A stretch of 64,000 bases of DNA from Citrobacter sp. R56 (GCF_016811995.1 NZ_CP069159.1:2728001-2792000), one strand, 5' to 3'; counted from the stretch's first letter, positions 34,332 through 45,740 are shown. The notes: generated from the letters alone by a model not told the origin. A program made the numbers and translations.

Positions 34332-35030
34332 TTAGATGATCTGCCGTACTTCGTCGAGTGTGGTGGTTCCGTAGGTCCCTAAATCCAGCGTGTTACCGCC
34401 ATTGTTGCGGATAACGCCCTGTACCATCGCAAACTGCAACGGCTGTGCGACCAGTTGCGTGCTGCCGTTGCTGGCGGTGATCGCCACGTTGTAGGAGCCG
34501 TTCGGCGCGGTGGTCCCGTCGGTGAGAGTCCCGTCCCAGGTAAAGGTGTGCACGCCCGCCTTCAGTCCGCCGATATCAATAGTGCGAACCACTTTGCCGT
34601 CTTTATCGGTAATCGTGGCGGTGACTTTGTCGGCAGGTTGCTGTAGCTCAACGCCAAACGGCGTGGTGGTGGTGATGGCCTCTTCTTCGGTTCCTTTGCC
34701 TGCCAAAATGGTGGTGCCCGGAATCATGACCCCGTGACCAATCAGGGTGCTGGCCTGCATCGACTGACTGTTGTCGATCTGCCCTGAAATCGCCCCCAGC
34801 GTGGTGTTCAATTTTTCGATTCCGCTGACGGTACTGATCTGCGCCAACTGCGAGGTCAGCTCGTTGTTTTCCATCGGGTTCGTCGGATCCTGGTTTTTCA
34901 GCTGCGCCACCAGCAAGGTCAGGAAACTGTTTTGCAGATCGGCGGAATTGCTCCCGGTTAACGAACTGCCGCTACTGGCAGATTTGACGCCCGTGTTCGT
35001 CGGGTCATTCATATTGACGGCAATAGACAT
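34332..35030 (-). CDS. flgD: flagellar hook-capping protein FlgD
   Basis: Scaffold that caps the growing hook and is discarded. It has 232 residues, with the conserved N-terminal export/cap region (SFLTLLVAQLKNQDPTNPMENNELTSQLAQ) followed by a FlgD Ig-like/Tudor-like pair that includes GTLTDGTTAPNGSY. It lies between flgC and flgE. Confidence 0.97.
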   Translation of the reverse strand: MSIAVNMNDPTNTGVKSASSGSSLTGSNSADLQNSFLTLLVAQLKNQDPTNPMENNELTSQLAQISTVSGIEKLNTTLGAISGQIDNSQSMQASTLIGHGVMIPGTTILAGKGTEEEAITTTTPFGVELQQPADKVTATITDKDGKVVRTIDIGGLKAGVHTFTWDGTLTDGTTAPNGSYNVAITASNGSTQLVAQPLQFAMVQGVIRNNGGNTLDLGTYGTTTLDEVRQII

Positions 35031-35041
35031 ACGTGCCTCCT

Positions 35042-35446
35042 TTACTGGCCAAGTGTCAGCGTTTTAAGCATCATGCTCTTCACGGTGTTGAGTACTTCGA
35101 CGTTTGCCTGGTAGCTGCGCGATGCCGACATGGTGTTCACCATCTCGCCAACCGTATCCACATTCGGCATCTTTACGTAGCCATTGGCATCGGCCAGCGG
35201 GTTGCCGGGTTCAAACACCAGTTTGTCTGGCGCCTGGCTTTCAATGACATCCGCTACCTTCACGCCGCCCGTCGCCGCACCGGGTGCTGCATCAACCTGA
35301 AAAACGACCTGTTTTGCGCGGTACGGCTGACCATCGGGCCCCGTCACGCTGTCGGCGTTCGCCAGGTTACTGGCGGCGACGTTGAGCCGTTTGGACTGCG
35401 CCGTCAGCGCCGAACCCGCAATATCGAAAATGTTTAACAGCGCCAC
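35042..35446 (-). CDS. flgC: flagellar proximal rod protein FlgC
   Basis: Proximal rod subunit of 134 residues with the rod motif ([19 protein letters not shown]) and C-terminal ([25 protein letters not shown]) helices. Three bases separate it from flgB. Confidence 0.98.
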   Translation of the reverse strand: MALLNIFDIAGSALTAQSKRLNVAASNLANADSVTGPDGQPYRAKQVVFQVDAAPGAATGGVKVADVIESQAPDKLVFEPGNPLADANGYVKMPNVDTVGEMVNTMSASRSYQANVEVLNTVKSMMLKTLTLGQ

Positions 35447-35449
35447 GGA

Positions 35450-35866
35450 TTAGTTCCCTCCCTGTAGCACGTTCATCATGCCTTTGATTTGGCTGCTCAT
35501 TAGGGTGAGCCCCATCTGGTATTTCAGACTGTTGTCGGCAAACTGCGTACGCTCCCTGTCCATATCGACGGTGTTACCATCGAGAGAAGGCTGGTCTGGA
35601 ATACGGTAGAGAAGATCCGCAGAGGGAGACGCCAGCGTCTGGGCCGGAATGTGTTGCGCAGAAGTCAGCGCCAGTGAAACACCGCTGGTTTCGGCCCTTC
35701 CTTGCACCATCACTTTTTTGAGTTCACTGGCAAAATCCATGTCTCGCGCCTGATACCCCGGCGTATCAGCGTTGGCAATATTCGCCGCCAGCACCTCCTG
35801 ACGTTGGGCACGCAAATTGAGCGCTTCTTGTTGAAAACGTAAGGCGGCATCGAGCTTGTCGAGCAT
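35450..35866 (-). CDS. flgB: flagellar proximal rod protein FlgB
   Basis: First gene of the flgBCDEFGHIJ operon; proximal rod subunit of 138 residues with the [19 protein letters not shown] motif. It is divergent from flgA across a 158-base gap. Confidence 0.97.
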   Translation of the reverse strand: MLDKLDAALRFQQEALNLRAQRQEVLAANIANADTPGYQARDMDFASELKKVMVQGRAETSGVSLALTSAQHIPAQTLASPSADLLYRIPDQPSLDGNTVDMDRERTQFADNSLKYQMGLTLMSSQIKGMMNVLQGGN

Positions 35867-36024
35867 ATCTACCCCGCAAATGACAAAATTCAGCCGACAG
35901 CTTAAATCCCATCACGCGCGCGTTATCGCCGGAATAAACGCAAAATGCGTCGCTATTTGTTCCGTTGATGGCGGCGGCACACAGGTAGAATCCAGCCATT
36001 GCTTACAACAGGCGGGAGATGACG
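35867..36024. promoter_or_regulatory. divergent flgB/flgA class 2 promoter region
   Basis: The 158-base gap between flgB and flgA is where FlhD4C2 activates both directions in E. coli and Salmonella. I did not identify the individual FlhDC boxes with confidence. A GGGAG ribosome site for flgA ends the segment. Confidence 0.65.
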
Positions 36025-36684
36025 ATGCAAACGTTAAAACGGGGAATCGCTGTGATGGCGCTGCTCTTCAGCCCCCTGGCGATGGCGCAGGACCTGAATG
36101 CGCAGCTGACTGACTGGTTTTCGGCGCGTCTGGTAGGGTTTAGTGATGAGGTGGTCGTCACCCTTCGCACATCGCCCACGTTACCTGCACAGTGTGAGCA
36201 ACCGGCGCTGAGTGTGCCGGGCAGTGCGAAATTATGGGGTAATGTGAACGTGCTGGCGCGCTGCGGCAATGAAAAACGTTACCTTCAGGTCAACGTCCAG
36301 GCGACCGGCAACTACGTCGTAGCCGCCGTTCCCGTCGCTCGGGGTGGAAAACTGGGCCCGGCCAGCGTCACGCTAAAACGCGGACGTCTGGATCAGTTGC
36401 CGCCGCGCACGGTGCTGGATATCAATCAGATTCAGGATGCCGTCAGTTTGCGCGATCTCGCTCCCGGTCAGCCCGTACAGCTCACCCAACTGCGCCAGGC
36501 CTGGCGAATAAAAGCCGGTCAGCGCGTGGTGGTGATCGCCAGCGGCGATGGGTTTAGCGTCAATGCGGAAGGTCAGGCATTGAACAATGCCGCCGTTGCG
36601 CAAAGCGCGCGTGTCCGCATGCTGTCAGGCCAGGTGGTCAATGGAACCGTCGACCCTGATGGGAATATTCTTATTAATCTATAA
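36025..36684 (+). CDS. flgA: flagellar P-ring chaperone FlgA
   Basis: Periplasmic chaperone for P-ring (FlgI) assembly. I choose the ATG at 36025 because GGGAG is seven bases upstream and the product is then 219 residues as in E. coli; an ATG at 36019 almost touches that ribosome site. A signal peptide ends near AMA (residue 22). The C-terminal SAF-like domain (GQRVVVIASGDGFSVNAEGQALNNA) is well conserved, while the first third is quite diverged from E. coli. Confidence 0.94.
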   Translation: MQTLKRGIAVMALLFSPLAMAQDLNAQLTDWFSARLVGFSDEVVVTLRTSPTLPAQCEQPALSVPGSAKLWGNVNVLARCGNEKRYLQVNVQATGNYVVAAVPVARGGKLGPASVTLKRGRLDQLPPRTVLDINQIQDAVSLRDLAPGQPVQLTQLRQAWRIKAGQRVVVIASGDGFSVNAEGQALNNAAVAQSARVRMLSGQVVNGTVDPDGNILINL

Positions 36685-36689
36685 TACGT

Positions 36690-36716
36690 TAAAGATTTTG
36701 TCGTGGCTGCCGATAT
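36690..36716 (+). promoter_or_regulatory. sigma-28 (FliA) promoter of flgMN
   Basis: TAAAGATT, an 11-base spacer and GCCGATAT closely fit the FliA consensus. It starts six bases after the flgA stop and lies about 64 bases before flgM, giving the late-class transcript of flgMN that closes the FlgM feedback loop. Confidence 0.88.
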
Positions 36717-36779
36717 GAATAATCAACGAAATAATGATAGCTGGTCGCTACTACGCAACCCCTCGATGAGGAAAATAAC

Positions 36780-37073
36780 ATGAGCATTGACCGTACCTCA
36801 CCTTTGAAACCCGTTAGCACTGTCCAACCGCGCGACACCGGCGACACGCAGGTACAAAAAACGCGTCAGGAAAAAACATCGACGACGAAGAGTGCCAGTG
36901 TGACGTTAAGCGATGCTCAGGCGAAGCTGATGCAACCCGGTTCCAGCGATATCAATATGGAACGCGTTGAAGCACTGAAAACGGCGATTCGTAACGGTGA
37001 ACTCAAAATGGACACCGGCAAAATTGCCGACGCATTGATCCGTGAAACACAGAGCTACCTGCAGAGTAAATAA
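36780..37073 (+). CDS. flgM: anti-sigma-28 factor FlgM
   Basis: Binds FliA and blocks late flagellar genes until the hook is finished, then is exported. It has 97 residues, as in E. coli: a mostly disordered N-terminal half and a sigma-binding C-terminal helix region ([28 protein letters not shown]). A GAGG ribosome site precedes the ATG. Confidence 0.97.
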   Translation: MSIDRTSPLKPVSTVQPRDTGDTQVQKTRQEKTSTTKSASVTLSDAQAKLMQPGSSDINMERVEALKTAIRNGELKMDTGKIADALIRETQSYLQSK

Positions 37074-37077
37074 AAGT

Positions 37078-37500
37078 ATGACTCGTCTGTCAGAAATACT
37101 GGATCATATGACGGCCGTCCTCAATGACCTGAAAACGGTGATGGATGCCGAGCAGCAGCACTTATCTGCGGGTCAGATTAACGGTAGCCACTTACAACGT
37201 ATTACAGAAGAAAAAAGCTCGTTGCTGGCCACCCTGGATTATCTGGAACAACAGCGTCGTCATGAACAAGCGGCGCAGAAAAGCGCAAATGATGATTTTG
37301 CCGAGCGCTGGCAGGTTATTACTGAGAAAACGCAGCACCTTCGCGACCAAAACCGACACAACGGCTGGCTGCTGGAAGGGCAAATCGCACGTAATCAGCA
37401 GGCGCTTGACGTACTCAAACCCCATCAGGAACCGGCGCTGTATAGCGCCAACGGTCAGACATCCTCTTCCCACCGCGGCGGTAAAAAAATCTCTATCTGA
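37078..37500 (+). CDS. flgN: flagellar export chaperone FlgN
   Basis: Chaperone for FlgK and FlgL. The ATG at 37078 gives 140 residues (138 in E. coli), four bases after the flgM stop; the frame continues upstream into flgM but without conservation. It is largely helical, with the conserved NGWLLEGQIARNQQALDVLKPHQEP segment and RGGKKISI terminus. Confidence 0.95.
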   Translation: MTRLSEILDHMTAVLNDLKTVMDAEQQHLSAGQINGSHLQRITEEKSSLLATLDYLEQQRRHEQAAQKSANDDFAERWQVITEKTQHLRDQNRHNGWLLEGQIARNQQALDVLKPHQEPALYSANGQTSSSHRGGKKISI

Positions 37501-37520
37501 TTGCCGGTTGGCAATCATCC

Positions 37521-37553
37521 CCTGTCAGACCTGCGTTTTGCAGGTCTGACAGG
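37521..37553. terminator. perfect 14-bp inverted repeat between flgN and murJ
   Basis: CCTGTCAGACCTGC and GCAGGTCTGACAGG flank a GTTTT loop between convergent flgN and murJ. There is no strong T run on either side, so it may act as a bidirectional stem that blocks exonucleases or a weak terminator. Confidence 0.6.
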
Positions 37554-37570
37554 CAGTATCACTTCGCTTA

Positions 37571-39205
<1,635 letters not shown>

Positions 39206-39273
39206 TTACTACCGCCAGATGTTACAGGGTCTGCAGCCCCTGCATTTTCTGAACGCCTCAAAAAACTGTCACC

Positions 39274-40197
39274 CTATTCGCTGATCGCATCGCGCCACAG
39301 TTTCTCCACGACACGCTGCGCCAGAATCGCCTGTTCACCGGCGGTTTCCGGAACCGTCTGATTTTCCACGCATTCAATAAAATGACGCGCGCATCCGGTA
39401 AATCCACGCTGCTCTAACGTGGTTTGCCAGCCGGGAATCGGTTTGTGCACCACGCCCTGCCCACGCTCTTCACGCCATTCGCGCATGTCCGTCACCTCAT
39501 AAACGCCCCCGTCGGTCACCGCCTGTACAGATTCGCGTTGACTCCCGGCACGTCGATGCATGCTGGTGGTGATTTGTAGCTGTTCTGCCGCAAAATGGTG
39601 CTCGGCGTACAGCATCTCCCCCGCATCTGTGGTCAGCAACGTGCCGCTTTTCAGTTGTGATGCGCCCCCCGCCAGCCACAGCGCCGTGTCGACCACGTGC
39701 AGATAATCATCGAGGAGTGTAAAACGCAGATCGTGCGGCCCAACGCTGTCAGCGCGGTGCTTATCCATGCGTAAGGAGGTCGCTGTTGAGAGTTGCGCCT
39801 TTAAATCGCGGTACAGCGGCGCAAACCGACGGTTAAACCCGACCATCAGCGTCAGTTTTTTGCGGGCCGCCAGTTCGACCAGCCGCTCGGCATCACGCAG
39901 CGTTTCCGCCAGCGGTTTGTCGACACAAACGTGCACCCCGGCATTCAGTAATTCGCTGACCACCTGGTAGTGGGTCTCCGTGCTGGAGTGAACAAAAACA
40001 GCGTCACAGGTTGATGCCAGATTCACCAGTGAGTCGGCGTAAGGTATCCGCCAGCTTTCGCAAATACGCAATGCTTTGTCCCGTGATGGGGACCAGGCGC
40101 CCTGTAACGTCCAGTCACCGGAGGTTCCCAGCACCGGCAGCCAGGCTTTTTGCGCGATCCCGCCCAGCCCTACCACGCCAATCCGCAATTTTTTCAC
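39274..40197 (-). CDS. yceM: putative oxidoreductase YceM (MviM), Gfo/Idh/MocA family
   Basis: NAD(P)-binding oxidoreductase of unknown substrate. The 307 residues begin with a dinucleotide-binding motif (IGVVGLGGIAQKAW). The family's conserved lysine motif appears as VDKPLA near residue 95, and a C-terminal alpha/beta domain includes HVVDTALWLAG. It lies between yceH and murJ, an order conserved in E. coli, but no role in MurJ function is established. Confidence 0.93.
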   Translation of the reverse strand: MKKLRIGVVGLGGIAQKAWLPVLGTSGDWTLQGAWSPSRDKALRICESWRIPYADSLVNLASTCDAVFVHSSTETHYQVVSELLNAGVHVCVDKPLAETLRDAERLVELAARKKLTLMVGFNRRFAPLYRDLKAQLSTATSLRMDKHRADSVGPHDLRFTLLDDYLHVVDTALWLAGGASQLKSGTLLTTDAGEMLYAEHHFAAEQLQITTSMHRRAGSQRESVQAVTDGGVYEVTDMREWREERGQGVVHKPIPGWQTTLEQRGFTGCARHFIECVENQTVPETAGEQAILAQRVVEKLWRDAISE

Positions 40198-40198
40198 C

Positions 40199-40852
40199 TT
40201 AGTCTCCCAGATGCGCCAGCAACGAATCGAGCCGCTGTTTCAGCTCCGCCACTTCACTCTCCAGCGCCTCTACGCGGGCGTGCAGATCGGCAGAACCCGC
40301 CTGCGCCTGCTGTTCATCCGCCGGGGCGGCCTGTTCATCCACCTCACCACAAAACAGATGCATATAACGACTTTCACGCTTACCCGGTTCACGCGCCAGA
40401 CGAATCACATACGGGCCATCTTCCCGGGAGGCTAGTTTCTCCAGCGTGGCTTCCACTTCCGCCATATCGCTGAATTCATACATACGGGAGGCACGGCTGC
40501 GCAGTTCACCCGGCGTTTGCGCACCGCGCAGGAGCAGCGTGGTCACGACGGCGACTTCGCCCGCACTCAACTTTAAATTGCCAAATTCGGAGTTGCAAAA
40601 GCGCTGCTCATACTTGGTGACGCGATTGCCAAACCCGCTCACCGTGCGCAGAAAATGGCGTTTGACCAGAGCATCAAGCTGCTGCTGGACCTCATGCTCC
40701 GATAAGTTCATCACCGGTTCACGGTTGGTTTTTTGATTGCAGGCCACCACCACGCCGTTCACCGACAGAGGATACTGTTCAGGCGTCGTCACCTGTTTTT
40801 CAAGCAGACAGCCAATCACTCGCGCTTCAGTGGCGGTTAATTCATATTTCAT
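40199..40852 (-). CDS. yceH: DUF480 winged-helix protein YceH
   Basis: Function unknown. The ATG at 40852 gives 217 residues beginning [20 protein letters not shown] (215 in E. coli). The DUF480 region (about 1-150) has two winged-helix-like repeats. The C-terminal end is a short coiled coil ([21 protein letters not shown]). The Ala/Gln/Asp-rich linker before it is the variable part. It is almost contiguous with yceM (one base). Confidence 0.93.
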   Translation of the reverse strand: MKYELTATEARVIGCLLEKQVTTPEQYPLSVNGVVVACNQKTNREPVMNLSEHEVQQQLDALVKRHFLRTVSGFGNRVTKYEQRFCNSEFGNLKLSAGEVAVVTTLLLRGAQTPGELRSRASRMYEFSDMAEVEATLEKLASREDGPYVIRLAREPGKRESRYMHLFCGEVDEQAAPADEQQAQAGSADLHARVEALESEVAELKQRLDSLLAHLGD

Positions 40853-40878
40853 TGTCTTTCTCCATCGCGTCCAGAGGA

Positions 40879-41463
40879 TTAACGTCCGGGGGTCCATTCA
40901 GTTGTTGTCAACGCCGTCAGCACGTGATCGCGCCATTGCCCATCAATCAACAGGTAATCTTTCGCGTACCCTTCTTTTTCAAAACCGAGTCGCGCCAGTA
41001 AATCGCCACTACGGTTATTGTGCGGCATATAATTTGCCATAATCCGGTGCATGTGTTGTGTGCGTTGCATATAACGAATTGCCGAGCTTAAGGCTTCGAA
41101 CATCAGCCCCTTTCCCTGCCACTTCTGGGCAATGGAATATCCCAGATAGCACGCATGAAACGAACCGCGTACCACGTTGGAAAAATTCGCTACGCCAATA
41201 ATTTCTTTTTCGTCCGGATCGAGCAGCGCAAAATAGAATGCCGTACCCTGCTTATGAAACTCAGCGATCATACTCAGCCGCGTCTGCCAGCCCGACGGAA
41301 AGCAGTGACTTTCATCGCGGATGGGTTCCCAGGGTTTTAAAAAATGACGATTTTCTGCGTAATAATCTGCCAGACGCCAGGCATCACGCTCATGCACTAA
41401 ACGCACGACCAGACGGTCGGTTGTTAAGCGCACTTTTGGCACGTTACTGCGATAGCCAAACAT
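40879..41463 (-). CDS. rimJ: ribosomal protein S5 N-alanine acetyltransferase
   Basis: GNAT-family enzyme that acetylates the N-terminal alanine of ribosomal protein S5; E. coli RimJ also helps 30S maturation. Its 194 residues are near identical to E. coli, with the acetyl-CoA loop in [17 protein letters not shown]. It is divergent from mdtH. Confidence 0.97.
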   Translation of the reverse strand: MFGYRSNVPKVRLTTDRLVVRLVHERDAWRLADYYAENRHFLKPWEPIRDESHCFPSGWQTRLSMIAEFHKQGTAFYFALLDPDEKEIIGVANFSNVVRGSFHACYLGYSIAQKWQGKGLMFEALSSAIRYMQRTQHMHRIMANYMPHNNRSGDLLARLGFEKEGYAKDYLLIDGQWRDHVLTALTTTEWTPGR

Positions 41464-41699
41464 TCTATACCCACTCCTTCCCGTAACGTCTTCACACCCC
41501 TGATAACGTTACTATACCTGCGGCCACGCACTCTGTGAAAAGTGCAAATAGCCATTTTTTGGATTATTCACACATTTTGATGAAATCTCTCTATCAAGAC
41601 GGACTCTTGATAAAAAAATATTGTCCCCGCGAGGGTGGGAAAAGCCCTGGCGACACCGCAGAATAGAAGGTGCACATCTTTTATTTCCCGGGAGGGGAA

Positions 41700-42908
41700 A
41701 TGTCGCGCGTCTCGCAGGCGAGGAACCTGGGTAAATATTTCCTGCTCATCGATAATATGTTGGTGGTGTTGGGTTTTTTTGTCGTGTTCCCGCTTATTTC
41801 CATTCGATTCGTCGATCAAATGGGATGGGCCGCCGTCATGGTGGGGATTGCGCTCGGCCTGCGCCAGTTTATTCAACAAGGGTTGGGTATATTTGGCGGG
41901 GCCATCGCCGACCGCTTTGGCGCCAAACCGATGATCGTCACCGGCATGCTGATGCGCGCAGCCGGATTCGCCACCATGGGCATTGCCCAGGACCCCTGGC
42001 TGTTGTGGTTTTCCTGTTTCCTCTCCGGTTTGGGCGGCACACTGTTTGATCCGCCACGCTCCGCGCTGGTGGTCAAACTGATCCGCCCGGAACAGCGTGG
42101 CCGGTTCTTCTCTTTGCTGATGATGCAGGACAGCGCGGGCGCGGTGATTGGCGCATTACTGGGCAGTTGGCTGCTACAGTATGATTTTCGTCTGGTCTGC
42201 GCGACCGGCGCGGTACTGTTTGTTCTCTGCGCCGCGTTCAACGCCTGGCTGCTCCCGGCCTGGAAGCTTTCGACCGTGCGTACCCCCGTCCGTGAAGGGA
42301 TGGGGCGCGTCATGCGGGACAAACGGTTTGTAACCTATGTTCTGACGCTGGCAGGGTATTACATGCTGGCGGTTCAGGTGATGTTAATGCTGCCCATCAT
42401 GGTCAATGATATCGCAGGTTCCCCGGCCGCCGTGAAATGGATGTACGCCATTGAAGCGTGCCTGTCACTGACCCTCCTCTACCCCATTGCGCGGTGGAGC
42501 GAAAAACGTTTCCGTCTCGAACACAGGTTGATGGCTGGCCTGTTGTTAATGTCGCTCAGTATGCTGCCTATTGGACTGGTGAGTGATTTGCAGCAACTCT
42601 TCACGCTGATTTGCACATTCTATATCGGTTCCATTATTGCAGAACCCGCCCGTGAAACGCTCAGCGCGTCACTTTCAGATGCTCGTGCGCGCGGCAGCTA
42701 TATGGGCTTTAGCCGTCTGGGGCTCGCCATTGGCGGGGCGATTGGCTATATCGGCGGCGGCTGGTTGTTCGATATGGGCAAAATCATGGACCAGCCCGAA
42801 CTGCCCTGGGTCATGCTGGCGATTATCGGCGTTATCACCTTTCTGGCATTGGGATGGCAATTTAGCCATAAACGCACCCCGAACGGAATGCTGGAGCCGG
42901 GAGCCTGA
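41700..42908 (+). CDS. mdtH: MFS multidrug efflux transporter MdtH
   Basis: Twelve-helix major facilitator transporter; overexpression in E. coli gives norfloxacin and enoxacin resistance. The ATG at 41700 gives 402 residues as in E. coli and follows a GGGAGGGG ribosome site. The MFS A motif is seen as [15 protein letters not shown]. In E. coli grxB lies between mdtH and yceB; here only 143 bases remain. Confidence 0.97.
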   Translation: MSRVSQARNLGKYFLLIDNMLVVLGFFVVFPLISIRFVDQMGWAAVMVGIALGLRQFIQQGLGIFGGAIADRFGAKPMIVTGMLMRAAGFATMGIAQDPWLLWFSCFLSGLGGTLFDPPRSALVVKLIRPEQRGRFFSLLMMQDSAGAVIGALLGSWLLQYDFRLVCATGAVLFVLCAAFNAWLLPAWKLSTVRTPVREGMGRVMRDKRFVTYVLTLAGYYMLAVQVMLMLPIMVNDIAGSPAAVKWMYAIEACLSLTLLYPIARWSEKRFRLEHRLMAGLLLMSLSMLPIGLVSDLQQLFTLICTFYIGSIIAEPARETLSASLSDARARGSYMGFSRLGLAIGGAIGYIGGGWLFDMGKIMDQPELPWVMLAIIGVITFLALGWQFSHKRTPNGMLEPGA

Positions 42909-43051
42909 TTGATGTCCGGTTCACTGCTGAAAAAAACGGCTGTTGCATTGGGCGGCCGTTATTTCAGTTTTTTCTGCTGGCGCGTTGCGTGCTGGTGCCA
43001 CATGCTGCTTTGTGTCAGGATTACAACACGGGCATCATGTTGAGGAACCCC
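42909..43051. other. grxB-less gap between mdtH and yceB
   Basis: This 143-base gap contains a weak hairpin (AACGGC...GCCGTT near 42931-42956) and the yceB ribosome site. No glutaredoxin 2 coding remnant (no CPYC motif in any frame) is visible. The absence is seen directly; loss versus ancestral absence is inference. Confidence 0.7.
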
Positions 43052-43612
43052 ATGAAAAAGATTTTTTTTGCCGCTGCGTTATTGGTTAGCGGCCTGTTGG
43101 TTGGCTGTAATCAACTCACACAGTACACAATCAGTGAACAAGAGATTAACCAGGCACTGGAGAAACGGAATAACTTTTCCAAAGATATTGGCTTACCCGG
43201 CGTTGCCGACGCGCATATTGTGCTCTCCAACCTGAGCAGCCAGATCGGTCGGGAAGAGCCCAATAAAGTGACGCTCACCGGCGATGCGAATCTCGATATG
43301 AGCTCATTGTTTGGCAATCAAAAAGCCACCATGAAACTGAAGTTGAAAGCGTTGCCGGTCTTTAACAAAGAGAAAGGCGCCATTTTCTTACAAGAGATGG
43401 AAGTGGTGGACGTCACGGTAACGCCGGAGAAAATGCAGCCGGTATTACAAACGCTGATGCCGTATCTCAACCAGTCGCTGCGCAATTATTTTAATCAGCA
43501 ACCGGCCTATGTTCTGCGGGAAGACAGCAGCGAAGGCGAAGCGTTAGCGAAAAAATATGCCAAAGGGATTGAGGTGAAACCGGGTGAAATCGTCATCCCC
43601 TTCACCAATTAA
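43052..43612 (+). CDS. yceB: DUF1439 lipoprotein YceB
   Basis: Predicted outer-membrane lipoprotein of unknown function. The ATG at 43052 gives 186 residues as in E. coli, with signal and lipobox LLVGC (Cys at 19). The DUF1439 domain is a lipid-binding-like fold. A GAGGAA ribosome site decides the start against upstream ATGs. Confidence 0.94.
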   Translation: MKKIFFAAALLVSGLLVGCNQLTQYTISEQEINQALEKRNNFSKDIGLPGVADAHIVLSNLSSQIGREEPNKVTLTGDANLDMSSLFGNQKATMKLKLKALPVFNKEKGAIFLQEMEVVDVTVTPEKMQPVLQTLMPYLNQSLRNYFNQQPAYVLREDSSEGEALAKKYAKGIEVKPGEIVIPFTN

Positions 43613-43619
43613 CGTTCAG

Positions 43620-43644
43620 AGGGCGCATTAGCGCCCTTTTTTTT
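43620..43644 (+). terminator. terminator of yceB
   Basis: AGGGCGC / GCGCCCT stem followed by nine T residues. Confidence 0.92.
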
Positions 43645-43651
43645 CGTGCAA

Positions 43652-43667
43652 ACGAAAACGTTTCCGC
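43652..43667 (+). promoter_or_regulatory. PurR operator of pyrC
   Basis: ACGAAAACGTTTCCGC fits the PurR palindrome (ACGCAAACGTTTGCGT type). It lies 50 bases before the pyrC start, where PurR represses pyrC in E. coli. Confidence 0.82.
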
Positions 43668-43677
43668 ATATCCTTTG

Positions 43678-43716
43678 TTTCCGGCAAAAAGACCATCCCT
43701 CAGCCGGAGCATATTG
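43678..43716 (+). promoter_or_regulatory. pyrC leader with pyrimidine-dependent hairpin
   Basis: CCGG at 43681-43684 can pair with the CCGG of the ribosome site (CAGCCGGAG, 43701-43709). In E. coli and Salmonella the transcript starts at C under pyrimidine excess, forming this hairpin and hiding the ribosome site. It starts a few bases later when CTP is low. Sequence elements are seen; the mechanism is taken from those species. Confidence 0.7.
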
Positions 43717-44763
43717 ATGACAGCACCATCCCAGGTTTTAAAGATCCGCCGCCCAGACGACTGGCACGTTCACCTTCGCGATGGCGACATGTTAAAAACC
43801 GTCGTGCCCTACACCAGTGAAACCTATGGTCGCGCGATCGTGATGCCTAACCTGGCGCCGCCCGTCACCACCGTTGACGCGGCTATTGCGTACCGCCAGC
43901 GCATTCTTGATGCGGTTCCGCAAGGACATGATTTTACACCGTTGATGACCTGCTATCTGACGGACAGCCTGGATCCCAATGAGCTTGAACGCGGATTCAA
44001 TGAAGGCGTTTTCACTGCCGCAAAACTCTACCCGGCCAATGCCACCACCAACTCAAGCCACGGGGTTACGTCCACCGACGCTATCATGCCCGTTCTTGAG
44101 CGTATGGAAAAACTGGGGATGCCGCTGCTGGTTCACGGCGAAGTTACTCATGCGGAGATCGACATATTCGATCGCGAGGCTCGCTTTATCGACAGCGTCA
44201 TGGAGCCATTGCGCCAACGCCTGACGGCGCTCAAAGTGGTCTTTGAGCACATCACGACCAAAGACGCGGCAGAGTATGTTCGCGACGGCAACGAGCTGCT
44301 GGCGGCAACGATTACGCCTCAACATTTGATGTTTAACCGCAACCACATGCTGGTTGGTGGCATTCGCCCGCACCTGTACTGTTTGCCGATCCTCAAACGC
44401 AATGCCCACCAGCAGGCATTGCGTGAACTGGTTGCCAGCGGTTTTAACCGCGCTTTCCTGGGAACAGACTCGGCGCCGCACGCGCGTCATCGTAAAGAGA
44501 CCAGCTGTGGCTGCGCGGGCTGCTTTAACGCCCCAACGGCGCTCGGCAGCTATGCGACCGTCTTTGAGGAGATGAATGCGTTAGAGCACTTTGAAGCATT
44601 TTGCTCACTGAACGGTCCGCAGTTCTATGGTCTGCCCGTCAACGATACCTACATTGAACTGGTACGCGAAGAGCAACACATTCCGGAAAGCATCGCCCTG
44701 ACAGACGATACACTGGTGCCTTTCCTGGGTGGCGAAACGGTACGCTGGTCGGTAAAAAAATAA
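43717..44763 (+). CDS. pyrC: dihydroorotase
   Basis: Zinc amidohydrolase that closes carbamoyl-aspartate to dihydroorotate in pyrimidine synthesis. The ATG at 43717 gives 348 residues (E. coli length). Metal ligands include H17 and H19 (WHVHLRDG), the carboxylated lysine in AAKLYPAN near 103, VHGEV, FEHIT and the aspartate in LGTDSAPH. The surface loop CGCAGCFNA is characteristic. Confidence 0.98.
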   Translation: MTAPSQVLKIRRPDDWHVHLRDGDMLKTVVPYTSETYGRAIVMPNLAPPVTTVDAAIAYRQRILDAVPQGHDFTPLMTCYLTDSLDPNELERGFNEGVFTAAKLYPANATTNSSHGVTSTDAIMPVLERMEKLGMPLLVHGEVTHAEIDIFDREARFIDSVMEPLRQRLTALKVVFEHITTKDAAEYVRDGNELLAATITPQHLMFNRNHMLVGGIRPHLYCLPILKRNAHQQALRELVASGFNRAFLGTDSAPHARHRKETSCGCAGCFNAPTALGSYATVFEEMNALEHFEAFCSLNGPQFYGLPVNDTYIELVREEQHIPESIALTDDTLVPFLGGETVRWSVKK

Positions 44764-44811
44764 AAAAAGTGTGGCCAACTGTTGTCACCGGGATATTTTA
44801 ACTGTATAAAT

Positions 44812-44827
44812 ATCCAGTATATTCAAC
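44812..44827 (+). promoter_or_regulatory. LexA box of dinI
   Basis: CTGTATAAATATCCAG is a CTG-N10-CAG SOS box, 12 bases before the dinI start codon. Confidence 0.92.
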
Positions 44828-44838
44828 AGGGGGCCATT

Positions 44839-45084
44839 ATGCGTATTGAAGTCACCATTGCAAAAACTTCTCCTTTACCGGCTGGCGCGATAGACGCGCT
44901 GGCCGGTGAACTCTCCCGTCGTATTCACCACTATTTTCCGGATAACGAAGGCAACGTCACCGTTCGGTATGCTGCCGCTAACAATTTGTCGGTCATTGGC
45001 GCGACAAAAGAAGATAAAGCGCGCATCAGCGAAATCCTGCAAGAAACGTGGGAAAGCGCGGATGACTGGTTTATCAACGAATAA
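44839..45084 (+). CDS. dinI: DNA damage-inducible protein I
   Basis: SOS protein that stabilises RecA filaments and modulates LexA/UmuD cleavage. The ATG at 44839 gives 81 residues, nearly identical to E. coli DinI, following a GGGGG ribosome site. The acidic C-terminal helix that mimics DNA (ISEILQETWESADDWF) is intact. It has its own LexA box. Confidence 0.97.
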   Translation: MRIEVTIAKTSPLPAGAIDALAGELSRRIHHYFPDNEGNVTVRYAAANNLSVIGATKEDKARISEILQETWESADDWFINE

Positions 45085-45109
45085 AAAATGATATGCAGTA
45101 ATCTTCATT

Positions 45110-45134
45110 TTGCCGGGTCGCCCCGGCTTTTTTA
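45110..45134 (+). terminator. terminator of dinI
   Basis: GCCGGG / CCCGGC stem followed by a T run, 25 bases past the dinI stop. The remaining gap to bssS (to 45372) is AT-rich; I see no gene there and presume it holds the bssS promoter. Confidence 0.85.
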
Positions 45135-45372
45135 TTTACGCAACTGTTCGGATTTTAATCTCTTTCTCAACTTAAATGCACAATATGCAAATAAAGCATG
45201 AACTACATGCTGTTTTATTGTTCATCTAATTCTTAAAAAGCAGAAATTTATGCTGCTCCCTCTTTAAATTTTCAGTGAATACCCTTATTTATTGATATAC
45301 TGAAGTTGCTTCAGATAAAACACGCATTGAACCTCGAAAACCGTTGTCTAGTAACACGTATTAGGGGGCATG

Positions 45373-45627
45373 ATGGAAAAGAATAATGAAGTCATTCAGA
45401 CTCATCCGCTTGTAGGATGGGACATCAGCACCGTTGATAGCTATGATGCGCTGATGCTGCGTTTGCACTACCAGACCCCGAATCGCCCTGACCCGGATGG
45501 AACTGAAGTTGGTCAGACGCTCTGGTTAACCACTGATGTTGCCAGACAATTTATTTCGATATTAGAAGCAGGAATCGCCAAAATTGAATCTGGCGATTAC
45601 CAGATAAATGAGTATCGTCGTCATTAA
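45373..45627 (+). CDS. bssS: biofilm regulator BssS
   Basis: Small cytoplasmic protein that affects biofilm formation and AI-2/indole signalling in E. coli by an unknown mechanism. With the ATG at 45373 it is 84 residues, matching E. coli except for PDPDG and two changes near the end. An adjacent ATG at 45370 is the alternative; the AGGGGG ribosome site fits either. Confidence 0.94.
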   Translation: MEKNNEVIQTHPLVGWDISTVDSYDALMLRLHYQTPNRPDPDGTEVGQTLWLTTDVARQFISILEAGIAKIESGDYQINEYRRH

Positions 45628-45644
45628 CGTGACGAGGACCTCCT

Positions 45645-45673
45645 CCCAAAGGCACCTTCACGGTGCCTTTTTT
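45645..45673 (+). terminator. terminator of bssS
   Basis: AAGGCACC / GGTGCCTT stem with a T run. Confidence 0.9.
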
Positions 45674-45740
45674 AATTCCTTGTTGAATAACGCCGGTCAG
45701 TTATTTACCCTGCAATCATCGTGATAGCAGAGAGAAGCTG

